The notes under the pieces: model-generated
Databases searched by the model: none
What the model was told of the DNA's origin: nothing
The model's input: the letters and a program-made list of their open reading frames with translations, nothing else
Shown: in pieces, positions 9,339 through 19,371 of the stretch
How the letters are laid out: every line of letters begins with the position of its first letter
Position numbering within the stretch: position 1 is the first letter of the stretch
Program-made: the position numbers and the translations under genes
DNA from: Dendrophyllia cribrosa
Taxonomy: Eukaryota; Cnidaria; Anthozoa; Scleractinia; Dendrophylliidae
Reading direction: 5' to 3'
Length of the DNA stretch: 64,000 nucleotides
Assembly (NCBI GenBank): GCA_024195265.1
Contig: JAJLRJ010000010.1
Location: 14,838,754 to 14,902,753, forward strand

Positions 9339-11642
9339 TGCCGAAACTTGTGCACCCTGACCAAACTGGCTTTGTAAAAGGAAGGTATATTGGGGAGAAT
9401 ATAAGGCTAATATTCGATATAATGGAACAAACAAGGGTAGATAACATTCCAGGTATACTTATATCAGTTGATTTTAAAAAAGCCTTTGACTCGCTGGAAT
9501 GGTCATGTATTCAGAGCACTCTTCAAAAAAATCAACTTTGGTGATAGCATTAGAAAATGGTTAGAAGTCTTCTATACAGATATTGAAAGTGCAGCCTTGA
9601 ACAACGGCTTTGCTACGGACTGGTTTAAGCCTTCTAGAGGAGTAAGACAAGGATGCCCACTGTCGCCTTTTCTGTTTATCTTGACCGCAGAAATTTTATC
9701 AAATAAAATAAGACAAAATCCAACCGTCAAGGGAATTCGTATTTTTGGCTCTGAGGTCAAACTAAGTCAGTTTGCAGATGACACGAACTTATTCTGCGGT
9801 GATTTGGCATCGGTCGAACAAGCTATAGACACAGTGAACGTCTCTAGTAAATTCTCCGGATTAATGCTCAACGTAGAGAAAACAAAAGCCATCTGGCTAG
9901 GAAAATGGTCCAAAAATAGAACCAAACCGTTAGGGATGAAATGGGTGAAAAGTCCAACAAAATTCCTAGGAATTTTTGTCTCTTATGATGAGAAAGGTAA
10001 CAACCAGATGAACTTCAACCTGAAAGTGCAAAAATTACAAACGAATCTAGATATGTGGAATTCGAGAGGGTTAACACTATATGGAAAGGTGCTAATAATT
10101 AAATCTTTGGGGCTATCTAAGTTAATATATTCAATTTCGAACACAAACGTTCCCAAGGAGATAGTTTCAACGGTTAAAGATAAAATGTTTCGTTTCCTTT
10201 GGAAAAATAAACAGGACAAAATAAAGAGAACAAGTCTTTATCAGGACTTTTGCAATGGAGAGTTACGGATGGTTGATATGGAACTAACAATAAGATCGTT
10301 ACGATTAGCATGGATTCAAAAACTTCTGTTTGGAAATAAAGGTAATTGGAAAATAGTTCCGGACCACTTCTTTAAAAAACATGGTGACCTTAACTTTTTG
10401 CTCCGATGTAACTATGACACCAAATACCTTGGGCACATTCCAGAATTTTTCAGAGACATAGTTTTTGCTTTTGACGAAATTAAAACTTTGTATAACTACG
10501 ATCAAGGAAATGACATCATCCTTTTCAACAATAAAGATATTTTAGTAGATGGAAAGCCTATATTTTTTAGGGAATGGTTTAATAAGGTATTTATACGATC
10601 CAAGAGCTCTTGAATGAAAACGGTCAATATCTAACCTTCAACGAATTTCAGTCAAAATTTCATTGCAAAACAAATTTTCTCCAGTTTTATCAAATCGTGA
10701 GCGCAATTCCCGGTTCTTTGAAAGAAAAAGCGCAAACTCTAAGACAAAATCTGATGCTTAACTACAGAGAAAATTGTACATCGTTATTACTGAACCAAAA
10801 CACCCAAATTGATCTGGAAAAGTTTAAAGCAAGGGACTATTACCGTTTACTTCTTGCCAAGAAATATCAATCACCCCCTACTGGCCCTAAAAGATGGAGC
10901 ACTGATCTATCAATGGATACAGAAGATTGGAAATAAATTTTTAACATAATCTCAAAATTATGCAAGGAAAATAAGTTAAAAGAATGTCAGTTCAAATTCA
11001 TTCATAGGATTGTCGTCACGAAGAAAGAACACTTTAGATATGGGATCCACACAGATAGTGATTGCATATATTGCGGCGAACCAGATTCTATAGATCACAC
11101 CTTTATTAATTGCACATTTACTCGAACCTTCGCTCATAATGTTATTGATTGGTTTAATGTTCAAAATGGCTCTAGCTTCCAACCGGATTCGAAGGAAACG
11201 CTTTTTTCATCCTGTGAATACCAAAACAACCCGGTGCTAGAGAGAAAAGTCAATTACACCCTCCTCTTCATGAAATACTATATATATGCAAGTAAGCTAA
11301 ACAATAGTTTACTTTGTTTGACTGATTTTAGTAACAAACTCTATTTTAAATACAAAGTGGAAAATCTGACACATTGACACCTGAACATAAACTATTACGC
11401 TCCTCTTTTGTTTTGTAAAGCAGTATTGTTCTCTCTTTTTCTTCCTTGTTTTTCTATAGACCTTATAATTTTGTTTAATAACGAACGTGTATCGTGCTGT
11501 ATTATACACCGTTTGTAAACTATACTTATAGGTTAGTAGTTCTGCAGGGTAATGTAACGTGTAAGTTAGAGTAGTGTGATGATGTAACTTTTGTTGTAAG
11601 TTTTGGATGTTTTCAATAAAGTTTTAAATACCAAAAAAAAAA
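9338..11642 (+). mobile_element. 5'-truncated L1/Tx1-like LINE inserted in the DIRS element
   Basis: The fragment starts in the middle of the reverse transcriptase domain and ends in a short A tail (11632-11642). A 7-bp duplication flanks it. The missing 5' half and the A tail are typical of incomplete target-primed reverse transcription. It lies in the same orientation as the DIRS genes. Confidence 0.8.
9339..11377 (+). pseudogene. LINE ORF2 remnant: RT and C-terminal zinc ribbon
   Basis: The readable part begins at HPDQTGFVKGRYIGENIRL (RT finger/palm border), followed by ISVDFKKAFDSLEW (motif A, about 9465-9505). A frameshift near 9515 moves the frame. It continues with RGVRQGCPLSPFLFILTAEI, then QFADD (about 9770), the catalytic box with both aspartates. 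Further breaks lie at 10613 and 10934. A C-terminal CIYCGEPDSIDHTFINC (about 11070-11120) is the CCHC-type motif usual at the end of L1-clade ORF2. Endonuclease and N-terminal RT are absent, and the fragment cannot mobilise itself. Confidence 0.85.
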
Positions 11643-11698
11643 GATATGTCAGGGACGGCAGGAAGACTCTTCTGTCAGTGTCCAAATCCTTAATATAA
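11643..11698 (+). pseudogene. DIRS tyrosine recombinase, 3' end after the LINE
   Basis: After the duplicated GATATGT the frame continues as VRDGRKTLLSVSKSLI and stops at 11696-11698. This looks like the usual C-terminus of DIRS-type recombinases and picks up exactly where the sequence at 9337 leaves off. Confidence 0.7.
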
Positions 11699-11802
11699 AA
11701 TTTGACTCTAGCTGTCTATTAAACTATGCTTTCGCCTTGAATGGACGATTTTGGGGGCAGAACCCAACCACCGTAATGTGCTGCTCTTGTTTACTGTTTT
11801 AA

Positions 11803-11900
11803 GTATCCGAGGACATTAAGGAATTTCATTTCTCTTGTAGCGTATTATGAATGCAATGAATAAATAGCGGAAAGAGAAATGATTTCCTTATGGACGAGGG
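11803..11900. repeat. Inverted repeat downstream of the DIRS genes
   Basis: About 20 bases around 11818-11840 pair with 11868-11896 (AAGGAATTTCATTTCTCTT and its near complement). It could be part of the DIRS terminal or internal complementary region; this is inference. The remaining bases up to 12206 show nothing recognisable. Confidence 0.5.
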
Positions 11901-12206
11901 AGGTCCTGGGTTTTAGTATGCTAATATATAATAATAAGGTTGTTTAAAAGTAATATTTAACGGATATTTATGTATCGAGCTTTTAATTTTATGTATATGT
12001 GCCAGTAAACATTTTGCGGGTAGTCGCTGTCATACTTTATCCTTGGAGTACACTGACACTCATGAAGTGGATATGAACATGTGTATAGCCGTACTGTATA
12101 ATGGTTACGAATATTTAAGATCGTGGCCTCACCCAAGAATCCAGTCAACTACAACTACATGTATACAGGATCCTAATGATACATGACATAAATCAAATGT
12201 ACTTAC

Positions 12207-12470
12207 AGTTAATTACAATATCCAGGTGTTTTTCTTTTGTTCCTGCAGAGTTGTTGGCCCTACATGTGTACATTCCTGCATCTGCCTTGCTGATTTTTTT
12301 AAAAGTGAGATAAGCTGTTTTAGGTCCAGAACTCTTTACTTGTCCGTTATGAACCCATCCCACATCTGGGTCTGGTCTTCCTGTGGCTTTGCAACTGATG
12401 TTAACAGGGCTCCCCTCGTTGTAACTTAATTTTGTGATTGCTGCGGCTGGTAGAGTGATATTGGGTTCCT
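12207..12470 (-). CDS. Host exon: I-set immunoglobulin domain
   Basis: The minus strand has an acceptor (TAATTACAG) just above 12470 and a consensus donor (GTAAGTAC) just below 12207. The exon is 264 bases, exactly 88 codons, with phase 1 at both ends, as is usual for Ig-domain exons. The translation shows the Ig signature: CKATGRPDPDVGWVHNG with the first cysteine and core tryptophan, KADAGMYTCRANNSAG with the D-x-G-x-Y-x-C motif, then a G-strand ending near LDIVIN. Such domains mediate extracellular binding in adhesion or receptor proteins. It could belong with the V-like exon at 44136-44504 and the signal exon at 48145-48220, which share strand and phase. No transmembrane or cytoplasmic exon was found below 12207. 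Confidence 0.85.
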
Positions 12471-13072
12471 CTGTAATTATTAAGTGATTAGTCTAGTTAA
12501 TTTAACCAAAAAGAAAATGTATTTTAGTAAAATTTTATTTGCAAAATCCGGAAGGATGAATAGTTGATTTACATGTAGTTGGTTAATTGAGCGTGATCGT
12601 CTGCACGCACACATTTTTAGCAAATATTTCACGACTTGGTGTCGGGTTTAAGAGAAAACATAAAATAAAAACGCTTTTCTGATGCAAATTAAATATTTCC
12701 AGCCTTTCGCGTTTGGAATGATCGTCCATTGTTCTCCAAAAAAATTTTGTGAGGAGAAAAGTCATTTCTAAGTTCAAAATTCAACCTTTGATTATCTATA
12801 ACTGTAATTCGAGGACAATCACTACAAACGTAGAAGGTTAGATATGTTAAAACTCCATCGGGAAAGCCAATTTATTTAACTATCCAAAGAAAATTCGCTG
12901 GCATATCGCCGATTTGCTTAATTTTTAATTTTTGATCACTTGTCTCGTGACCAAACTTATACGTTAAGGCAGAAGAAGACGTCGAGATTTACATTCAGGG
13001 AAAATTTCAACCTGGTTTTGGCAATGTAGCCAAAGATGTTAAATGTCAAACCATTCGCTATTTTCAAATTGC
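12471..13072. other. Intron-like sequence, no feature seen
   Basis: Probably intron upstream (minus strand) of the I-set exon. No repeat boundary or coding signal was recognised. Confidence 0.4.
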
Positions 13073-13098
13073 CTATAATACACTTTGTGTGCCTCCCC

Positions 13099-13129
<31 letters not shown>

Positions 13130-13249
13130 AAAGAAGAAAATTGCATAAACTATTGTTTTGAAATGCTCTTGGGAATATGCAGTCCTCCCAAGAGCATTTG
13201 CAAACAATAGTTTACGCAAAATTTGGGGGGCAAACAAAGTGTATTATGT
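13073..13249. mobile_element. Miniature inverted-repeat element with poly-C tract
   Basis: The outer arms ATAATACACTTTGTGTGCC and the complement of GGCAAACAAAGTGTATTAT pair. An inner inverted repeat pairs about 13142-13175 with 13188-13222. A run of 25 C (13095-13119) followed by 13 A (13120-13132) lies in the left half, facing GGGGGG in the right arm. TA at the borders suggests a TA target. Confidence 0.65.
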
Positions 13250-13256
13250 AATGTTT

Positions 13257-13358
13257 AAAACACGAACAGCAGTGTTTTATAAAGTTTAAAAATTCGAGCG
13301 CGAAGCGCGAGAACTTTTAGACTTGATAAAACACGTGCTGTGAGTGTTTTGAACGGCT
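13257..13358. repeat. Hairpin with a GAGCGCGAAGCGCGAG apex
   Basis: Arms around 13257-13285 and 13330-13358 (AAACACGAACAGCAGTGTTTTAT type) pair with mismatches. The apex is a GC-rich mini-palindrome. A similar apex (GAGCGCGTAGCGCGAG) occurs in the hairpin at 40831-40915, so the motif recurs in unrelated elements. Confidence 0.55.
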
Positions 13359-13859
13359 TCAAACACGAACCGCCAAAAGCGTGTCCCTACGGAGATCAAA
13401 CTAATGTGCTTTTTGTGCAAAGAGGATATTAGCATACGAGAAAAACAAGTAGCCTGATGAGCTTACAGCACATGTGCCACACTGGCTTCGACGAGGTGAC
13501 CATGGCTTCCCGGCAACTGTCGAAAGTTTTGGTATTTTAAAGTTCTGAGGAAAAAAATAATCCATGAAAAATGCTATACCAAAGTTGACAGGTACGGTAG
13601 ATAAAATGTCTAACAATTTTTATTCAGTGGCAGCGAACGAGTAGAAATAAGCAGCTTGCATCTCTGAACCACTCGCTTTCCTACTAATTTACACGTGGGC
13701 GCTGGTGTCATTCAAATAACGGCTTACTTGCTAAACTGTTGGTTGCTAATTTTGTTGGAGAAGATTCCATATAGAATGGCAAAGGCTACATATCGTAAAA
13801 CAGTACTGAACGAAAACATTAAATTCACTATTTGTTGTACTAAGAATCCTGAATAATTA
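13359..13859. other. No feature recognised
   Basis: Intron-like sequence with no domain, repeat or splice pair that I could support. Confidence 0.4.
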
Positions 13860-13995
13860 CTACCAACATTAGTATTCTTTATATAAAGAAAACTAATGAG
13901 GAAAAGAAACCTATTGTCTTTTACCCTTATTAGTATTCTATATATAAAGAATACTAATGGAGTAACTTTTTTATATAAAGAATACTAATGAGGTA
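13860..13995. repeat. Three clustered short palindromes (ATTAGTATTCTTTATATAAAG type)
   Basis: The self-complementary motif with core TTTATATAAAG or CTATATATAAAG between ATTAGTATTC and its complement occurs three times within 130 bases. The copies are separated by GAGGAAAAG- and GAGGTAAAAAG-like sequence. Confidence 0.6.
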
Positions 13996-14715
13996 AAAAG
14001 CAATCAGCCCCGCACTCCCCCGGGACTGAAATCAAATCCGCCACCAGGCTTTTCAGAATGACCATGGATTACCAGGTATAAAGGTCCATGCACGTGATGG
14101 ATTTACGTCGTGTGATAGGCTAATATGCTTATGAATTATTAATGAGTGTTTGAAGGGCATGAATTTTTGTTTTCTATTCACAAGGAGCTGTACCCGTGAG
14201 CGGCGAAGTCGTAAGCGATCGAGCGACTCGAAATCGGCTGCTTCTAATCGGTTGTCGGTTGTCTATCTTGTCGATAGGTTAAAAATAGTTTTGTCGATTT
14301 CTTCTGAATTATTGTTTTCTTTCTGTTTAGAATTATTTTTATCCGATTCTTTCGGTCAGTTCTAAATTCGACGGCGGGTTCGCGATCAGAGTTAACGTGT
14401 TCTGGGATCCCAGGAATGCGGGAATTATCTCCCATACAGCTGAATGACGACAAGGCGTTCGTGATTTGAAACGTTCATGAATTATTTTTCGTTGCCAGCG
14501 GCTTTAAAATTGTTTTCGCCTACGGTTTCAGTTGTTCTGCAGCTACTGAAGGATATTTGTTTTTTTTAAACTACGAGTTTCGGATTACATCGCAGGTAAG
14601 AAATCACTCGCAACGTTTCAAACGGAGTTGAGCGGTTATTACCAATTGAAGAAATGTAAACCCTTTGTATATCAATGATGACGACTGCTCAAGTGTTCAT
14701 GAACTTTAATCGAGG
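13996..14715. other. No confident gene; left flank of the LINE insertion
   Basis: A GC-richer stretch with a good donor-like site (GCAG/GTAAGA near 14592). It adjoined the virus-like nuclease gene at 18333 before the LINE inserted, so it may hold that gene's promoter or 5' end. The direct upstream frame has a stop 9 bases before the insertion point (14707-14709). Confidence 0.4.
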
Positions 14716-14731
14716 AACACTGGTCTGAAAC
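14716..14731. repeat. 16-bp target-site duplication, left copy
   Basis: AACACTGGTCTGAAAC is repeated exactly at 18333-18348. It brackets the LINE and defines its borders. Confidence 0.9.
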
Positions 14732-17539
14732 CTAAACCAAAACACTGACGACTCGCATCTCTTACACTTGGAGGAACAATTGAACGAACATAAACTTGAA
14801 CTCGAAAGGATAATCGAACTTCGCACTAAAGGTGCAATTTTGAGATCTAAGACTAAATGGTATAATGAAGGTGAGAAAAATACCAAGTATTTTTTAAATT
14901 TAGAAAAGCGGCATTATAAGCAAGGGACAATAAGACAAATTAAAACAAAAAACGGCGAATTTGTCACTGCAAACGAAAAAATTTTAAATGAATGTGAGGA
15001 TTTTTATAAAAATCTTTATTCATCCAAAAATAAAACAAACGACCAAAATGATATAAACTTTTGCTTTGAGCGCGAAGACGAAAGAAATATTTATGAAGAG
15101 GATCTGACTGCGTGCGAAGGTGAGTTAACCGAAAAAGAGTGTTTAGAGGCCCTAAAAGATATGGAATCAGAAAAGACTCCTGGGACCGACGGCTTACCAG
15201 CCGAGTTCTACAAAGTGTTTTGGAATGACATTTCGACTTCTCTTATCTGCGCACTGAACCATGCCTATAAAACTGGACTACTTTCAACAACCCAGAGAAG
15301 AGGAATTATCAAACTCATCCCTAAGAAAGACGCGGAACCATTTTTTGTCAAAAACTGGAGACCTCTAACCCTTCTTAACTGTGACTACAAAATAGCGGCG
15401 AAATCAATTGCTAATCGCTTAAAACCTCTTCTGCCCAATCTTATCAATCATGACCAGACTGGTTTTTTAAAAGGTAGATTTATTGGCGAAAATATCCGTC
15501 TTATTGATAGTGTCATTTGCTATGCCAAAGAGAAAAATATTCCAGGGCTATTATTATTTCTAGACTTTGAAAAAGCGTTTGACACAATAGAATGGGCTTT
15601 TATAAGGAAAACATTTCACTATTTTGGTTTTGGCAGTAGCATTTTGAAGTGGCTAAACCTTTTTTACAACCGTCCAGAAAGCTGTGTTTTAAATAATGGG
15701 TGGGCAAGTAATTTTTTTGAACTTCAAAGAGGGGTAAGGCAGGGATGCCCTCTCTCACCTTACTTGTTTGTTTTATCAGCTGAAATATTAGCGAAAAAAA
15801 TCCGTGAAAATAAAAATATTAAAGGTATTTTTGTAAATAGCAAAGAAATCAAGCTAAGTCAGTACGCAGATGATACAACGCTTATACTAGATGGAACACA
15901 GGAATCTCTAATAGCTTCCTTAAAAACACTCGATGATTTCTATGAAATTTCTGGCTTAAAACTTAACGACAAGAAAACAGAAGCCTTTTGGATTGGAGCA
16001 AGTTGTGGTAACGCTGAAGTATCTATACCTGGTAAAAACTTTAAATGGCCCAAAGATAAAGTTAAAGCTTTAGGAGTTTGGTTTTCAATTGACCCAGAAG
16101 TAACAGCATCTCTAAACTATAGCGAAAAACTAGATAAGGTTCGAAATGTTTTAAGTTGCTGGAAATATCGCAGACTTACCTTAATTGGGAAAATAACAGT
16201 TCTAAAGAATTTAGTTGCTTCACAACTCGTCTATGTACTCTCTCCTTTACATTCAAATGCAAAAGTTATCAAGGAAGTAAACAAATTATTTTATGAATTT
16301 CTCTGGAATGGAAAAGGAGATAAAATCAAACGCCATATAATTGTTAATGATTATTCCAATGGGGGACTTAAAATGATAGATATACAATCCTTTAACAAAT
16401 CTCTAAAAGCTACATGGATCAAAAAATACCTGGACAAAGAAAACCAGGGAAAATGGAAATATTTCTTTGATCTTGAGCTTGAAAGACACGGAGGAACCAT
16501 AGTTTTTGAAGGCAACTTAAACAGGAATGACACTGTCGAGAATCTCAAGCTAAAGAGTCCTTTCATAAACGAGATACTGTCAATCTGGTCGGAAGTTAAT
16601 TTCGAGGAACATATAACGTCCGAGAAACAATTTCTTGAACAATCTCTATGGTACAACTCACTTGTAAGAATTGGTAGCCGTCCTATCTTCTATCGAGAAT
16701 GGTTTGAAAGTGGTATTACGAAAGTGAAACATTTGAAAGACGGCTCCAATAACTTTTTATCATTAGCTCAATTACAGTACAAATACAACCTTAACGTCTG
16801 CCCATTGAAATACAACGGACTTTTGTCAGCTCTGAAATCCCTTTGGAACACGGGTAAAAACAACTGTGTTAATATAGACAATAGTAACTATGAAAACTTC
16901 GCGGCAAAATTAGCTAAATGCCATCGTGCAAGTAAACTCGTTTATACTAAGCTACTCTCCACAAAGATTATGTCTCCAATCCGTAACCATGAGAAATGGC
17001 TCGGGGATTGCAACTTGAATTCTATGGACTTAATTAACTGGCCAGAAGCTTACCAACTTGCCGCTAAATACACTAAAAGTGCCAGAATCCTTGAATTTCA
17101 ATACAAACTGTTACATAGACGAATAGCAACCAATGACTTTCTTGCAAAAATTGGAATTGAAGAAAACCCAAATTGCTCTTTTTGTACTGAGGAGCCTGAG
17201 AAATTACTTCATCTCTTTTGGTCTTGTCCCAATGTGGCCTCCTTCTGGCATAATTTAACTGCAATTCTGACTTTACATAATATTACTCCAGAACATCATA
17301 CAATAGATATGCTTGTCGCGCTTGGTTTAAAGCCAGACTCGTCCAAAAATCATCCACAGATCAATTTTTGCTGCCTTTTAGCAAGAAATTATATATGGAT
17401 TAGTAAAAGAAAAAGAATTGTGCCTAATGTAAAAGGTTTTCAGCATTATCTTAAATCGATTTATGACATTGAGATTAACTCAGGAAGCACGTGCGCTCTA
17501 CCATCAAAGTGGAAATTTTTGAGTACAGTATTAAAGTAA
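14732..17539 (+). CDS. LINE ORF2 fragment: reverse transcriptase and C-terminal zinc motif
   Basis: An open frame of about 935 codons with no internal stop; it has no natural start because the element is 5'-truncated (TTG at 14768 is not a real initiator). Counting from 14768, the RT fingers lie near residues 125-240 (TPGTDGLPAEFYK, RPLTLLNCDYKIAAK, DQTGFLKGRFIGENIRL). Motif A FLDFEKAFD is at 264-272, RGVRQGCPLSPYLF near 321-334 and the catalytic YADD at 366-369. The C-terminal CSFCTEEPEKLLHLFWSC is the L1-clade zinc motif. Both catalytic aspartate sites are intact. The apurinic endonuclease and ORF1 are missing, so autonomous movement is unlikely. It is the better preserved of the two LINE fragments. 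Confidence 0.9.
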   Translation, partial: LNQNTDDSHLLHLEEQLNEHKLELERIIELRTKGAILRSKTKWYNEGEKNTKYFLNLEKRHYKQGTIRQIKTKNGEFVTANEKILNECEDFYKNLYSSKNKTNDQNDINFCFEREDERNIYEEDLTACEGELTEKECLEALKDMESEKTPGTDGLPAEFYKVFWNDISTSLICALNHAYKTGLLSTTQRRGIIKLIPKKDAEPFFVKNWRPLTLLNCDYKIAAKSIANRLKPLLPNLINHDQTGFLKGRFIGENIRLIDSVICYAKEKNIPGLLLFLDFEKAFDTIEWAFIRKTFHYFGFGSSILKWLNLFYNRPESCVLNNGWASNFFELQRGVRQGCPLSPYLFVLSAEILAKKIRENKNIKGIFVNSKEIKLSQYADDTTLILDGTQESLIASLKTLDDFYEISGLKLNDKKTEAFWIGASCGNAEVSIPGKNFKWPKDKVKALGVWFSIDPEVTASLNYSEKLDKVRNVLSCWKYRRLTLIGKITVLKNLVASQLVYVLSPLHSNAKVIKEVNKLFYEFLWNGKGDKIKRHIIVNDYSNGGLKMIDIQSFNKSLKATWIKKYLDKENQGKWKYFFDLELERHGGTIVFEGNLNRNDTVENLKLKSPFINEILSIWSEVNFEEHITSEKQFLEQSLWYNSLVRIGSRPIFYREWFESGITKVKHLKDGSNNFLSLAQLQYKYNLNVCPLKYNGLLSALKSLWNTGKNNCVNIDNSNYENFAAKLAKCHRASKLVYTKLLSTKIMSPIRNHEKWLGDCNLNSMDLINWPEAYQLAAKYTKSARILEFQYKLLHRRIATNDFLAKIGIEENPNCSFCTEEPEKLLHLFWSCPNVASFWHNLTAILTLHNITPEHHTIDMLVALGLKPDSSKNHPQINFCCLLARNYIWISKRKRIVPNVKGFQHYLKSIYDIEINSGSTCALPSKWKFLSTVLK

Positions 17540-17639
17540 ATTATTCTCTTCTACTATATACATGTTTATACCTCAATTCTCTGTACATATCCCCCTGCCT
17601 GACCGATGTACAACTGCTCCACATTTTTATTGTAAGTAA

Positions 17640-17740
17640 GTAATGTAGATGTATTGTAAGTAAGTTATATAGATGTATTATAAGTACGTAACGTACATGT
17701 ATCGTAAGTTTAGCACTTGATGTAGATGTATTGTAAGAAA
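17640..17740. repeat. Short tandem units in the LINE 3' UTR
   Basis: Imperfect repeats of (GTAGATG)TATTGTAAGTAAGT occur four to five times just before the A-rich tail. Confidence 0.7.
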
Positions 17741-17771
17741 AAAAAAAATTAAATTCCTGATGATCCCTACT

Positions 17772-17773
<2 letters not shown>

Positions 17774-17802
<29 letters not shown>
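17774..17802. repeat. Internal A29 tract of the LINE
   Basis: A pure 29-base A run about 235 bases after the ORF2 stop. It looks like the original poly-A tail of the source LINE, now internal. Confidence 0.9.
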
Positions 17803-17804
<2 letters not shown>

Positions 17805-18332
17805 CATTCTTCACCAACACTGAGGTGAATGATAATTATTGTTTTACTAGTCATACCAAACCAGTGGATCACCAGTTGAATAGTAACTATATTTCTGACA
17901 AAATGGGTAAAGCTTGTGTTTGCCACAACAATGCCTGGAGGTCAATAGCAAATACTAGTCCAAGTTTGAGTAGCCAAGCATTGTTTGTACTGCATTATAT
18001 TTTTCTATTCATCTGTTATATGTAGGTACCTATTGTTACTCTGGCAGCTGTAAGTTCTACATAAGAATTTCAATATTTTTAGCAGTCATTAGTACAGCTC
18101 TCTAGACAAAACAAACACCTGCTATTGAAATTAATCATACAATCCAAGATTTCTAAATTAGCATATTAAATTTCTGTATCTATGAAAATGTTCCCGATAT
18201 ACACTGTACAGCCAATGTGTACATTTTGTTTTTTATTTTGTGTGTTATCCTTAAGATTGTTTTTAATAAGAAATATAAAAAAATATTACACAGATTAAAA
18301 AAAAAAAAACAAAAAAACAAAAACAAAAAAAA

Positions 18333-18348
18333 AACACTGGTCTGAAAC
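18333..18348. repeat. 16-bp target-site duplication, right copy
   Basis: Exact copy of 14716-14731, directly after the final A-rich tail. Confidence 0.9.
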
Positions 18349-19290
18349 AAAAGAGCGCCGACTGGGTGAGAGCCAGACAAAACACCATCGGCGCATCAGA
18401 GATCTCTGCCTTGACAGGATCGTCGCCGTTTGAATCACGGCAAAGCTTGCTCATAAAAAAAAAAAAAACCAACAGATATGCTCAACAATGCAGCTTGTAC
18501 CTGGGGCAATCTGTTCGAGCCGCTTATACGCAAGTATTTTGAGCAAAAACACTCTGTTTCAGTTTTTGGTCACAGCATCTCTCTTAATCTAGCAAGAGAA
18601 CATCCGCTTTATCGAAAGGTCACTTGTAGCCCAGACGGTTATTATCTAAACAAAAATAACAACTTATCTATCTTAGAGTTCAAATGTCCGTTCAAGCGGA
18701 AAATAGCTATGAATAGAATTCCTAGTTATTATAACGATCAGATACAAACAGGTCTTGCTTTGAGTGGTGACATGGTAAACAAAGGCCCGTTTGTCGACGA
18801 TTACTTTAGAATGTGCTCTTTAAACCAGCTAGAACCTAGTTTAGCACACAATCCGTTTCTAAACGGAGGAAACAAGTATAAAACGAAGGGCAACACAGCA
18901 CTCGCGTGGGGTGTTTGTTATCTTTTTAGCAAACGGACGATAATCAGAAAGCAAGACTCAATCATCGATGTTGGTTCACTCACATCAAAACAATTGTTTG
19001 AGAGGATTATGTCTTCCATTGCGGAAAAAGACATCTGGTGTTGTTATGGCAAGGTAAGGATGTCGTTTAGAAAACAGGACGAAGACGAGGAGTTTTTGCG
19101 TTATAACCATATGCGAAAAGCGTTTTCTGATCAGTGTTCAGAAGGCCCAAAACAAGTGGCTGTCTTCGCATGGAAGCTCCTGGATATAACTGAGATTTGG
19201 GCCCCAAAGCAACCACAGTTTTTGAGCGATATCCAAAGGTCAGTCGAACGCTTTCATAACAGCTTGGCAAGCCTTCGAAAAAAAAAATAA
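18333..19290 (+). pseudogene. Virus-like YqaJ / lambda-type exonuclease, frame broken in an A14 run
   Basis: The main open part starts at ATG 18478 (270 codons). It shows the PD-(D/E)xK nuclease plan of YqaJ/lambda exonuclease: FEP with Glu14, SPDG with Asp53, LEFK with Glu67 and Lys69, then IQTGLALSG. Upstream, bases 18351-18454 encode the family's N-terminal IGASEISALTGSSPF motif in another frame. The two frames meet at a run of 14 A (18455-18468), so one extra or missing A accounts for the break; sequencing error is possible. Related nucleases in large DNA viruses process DNA ends for recombination or replication. The LINE at 14732-18332 separates the gene from its original 5' flank. A transposon-borne YqaJ is the main alternative. 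Confidence 0.7.
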
Positions 19291-19371
19291 CCGAGCACTC
19301 TGAAGAGGTAGCCGAAATCGATCGCAGCCCAGAGGAAAATATCGGAGACGAAGAGCAAATGTTTTCCTTTT

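Larger units (their letters stand above)
14732..18332 (+). mobile_element. Recent 5'-truncated L1/Tx1-like LINE with compound A-rich tail
   Basis: The insertion lies between perfect 16-bp duplications. The 5' end falls inside ORF2 and the reading frame is open right up to the junction. After the stop, a short 3' UTR leads to A tracts at 17739-17749 and 17774-17802 (29 A). About 490 bases of non-LINE sequence follow, then a final A-rich tail at 18297-18332. A second non-LINE segment ending in its own tail inside the duplication is the classic sign of 3' transduction. Identical duplications and an intact frame point to a recent event. Confidence 0.85.
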
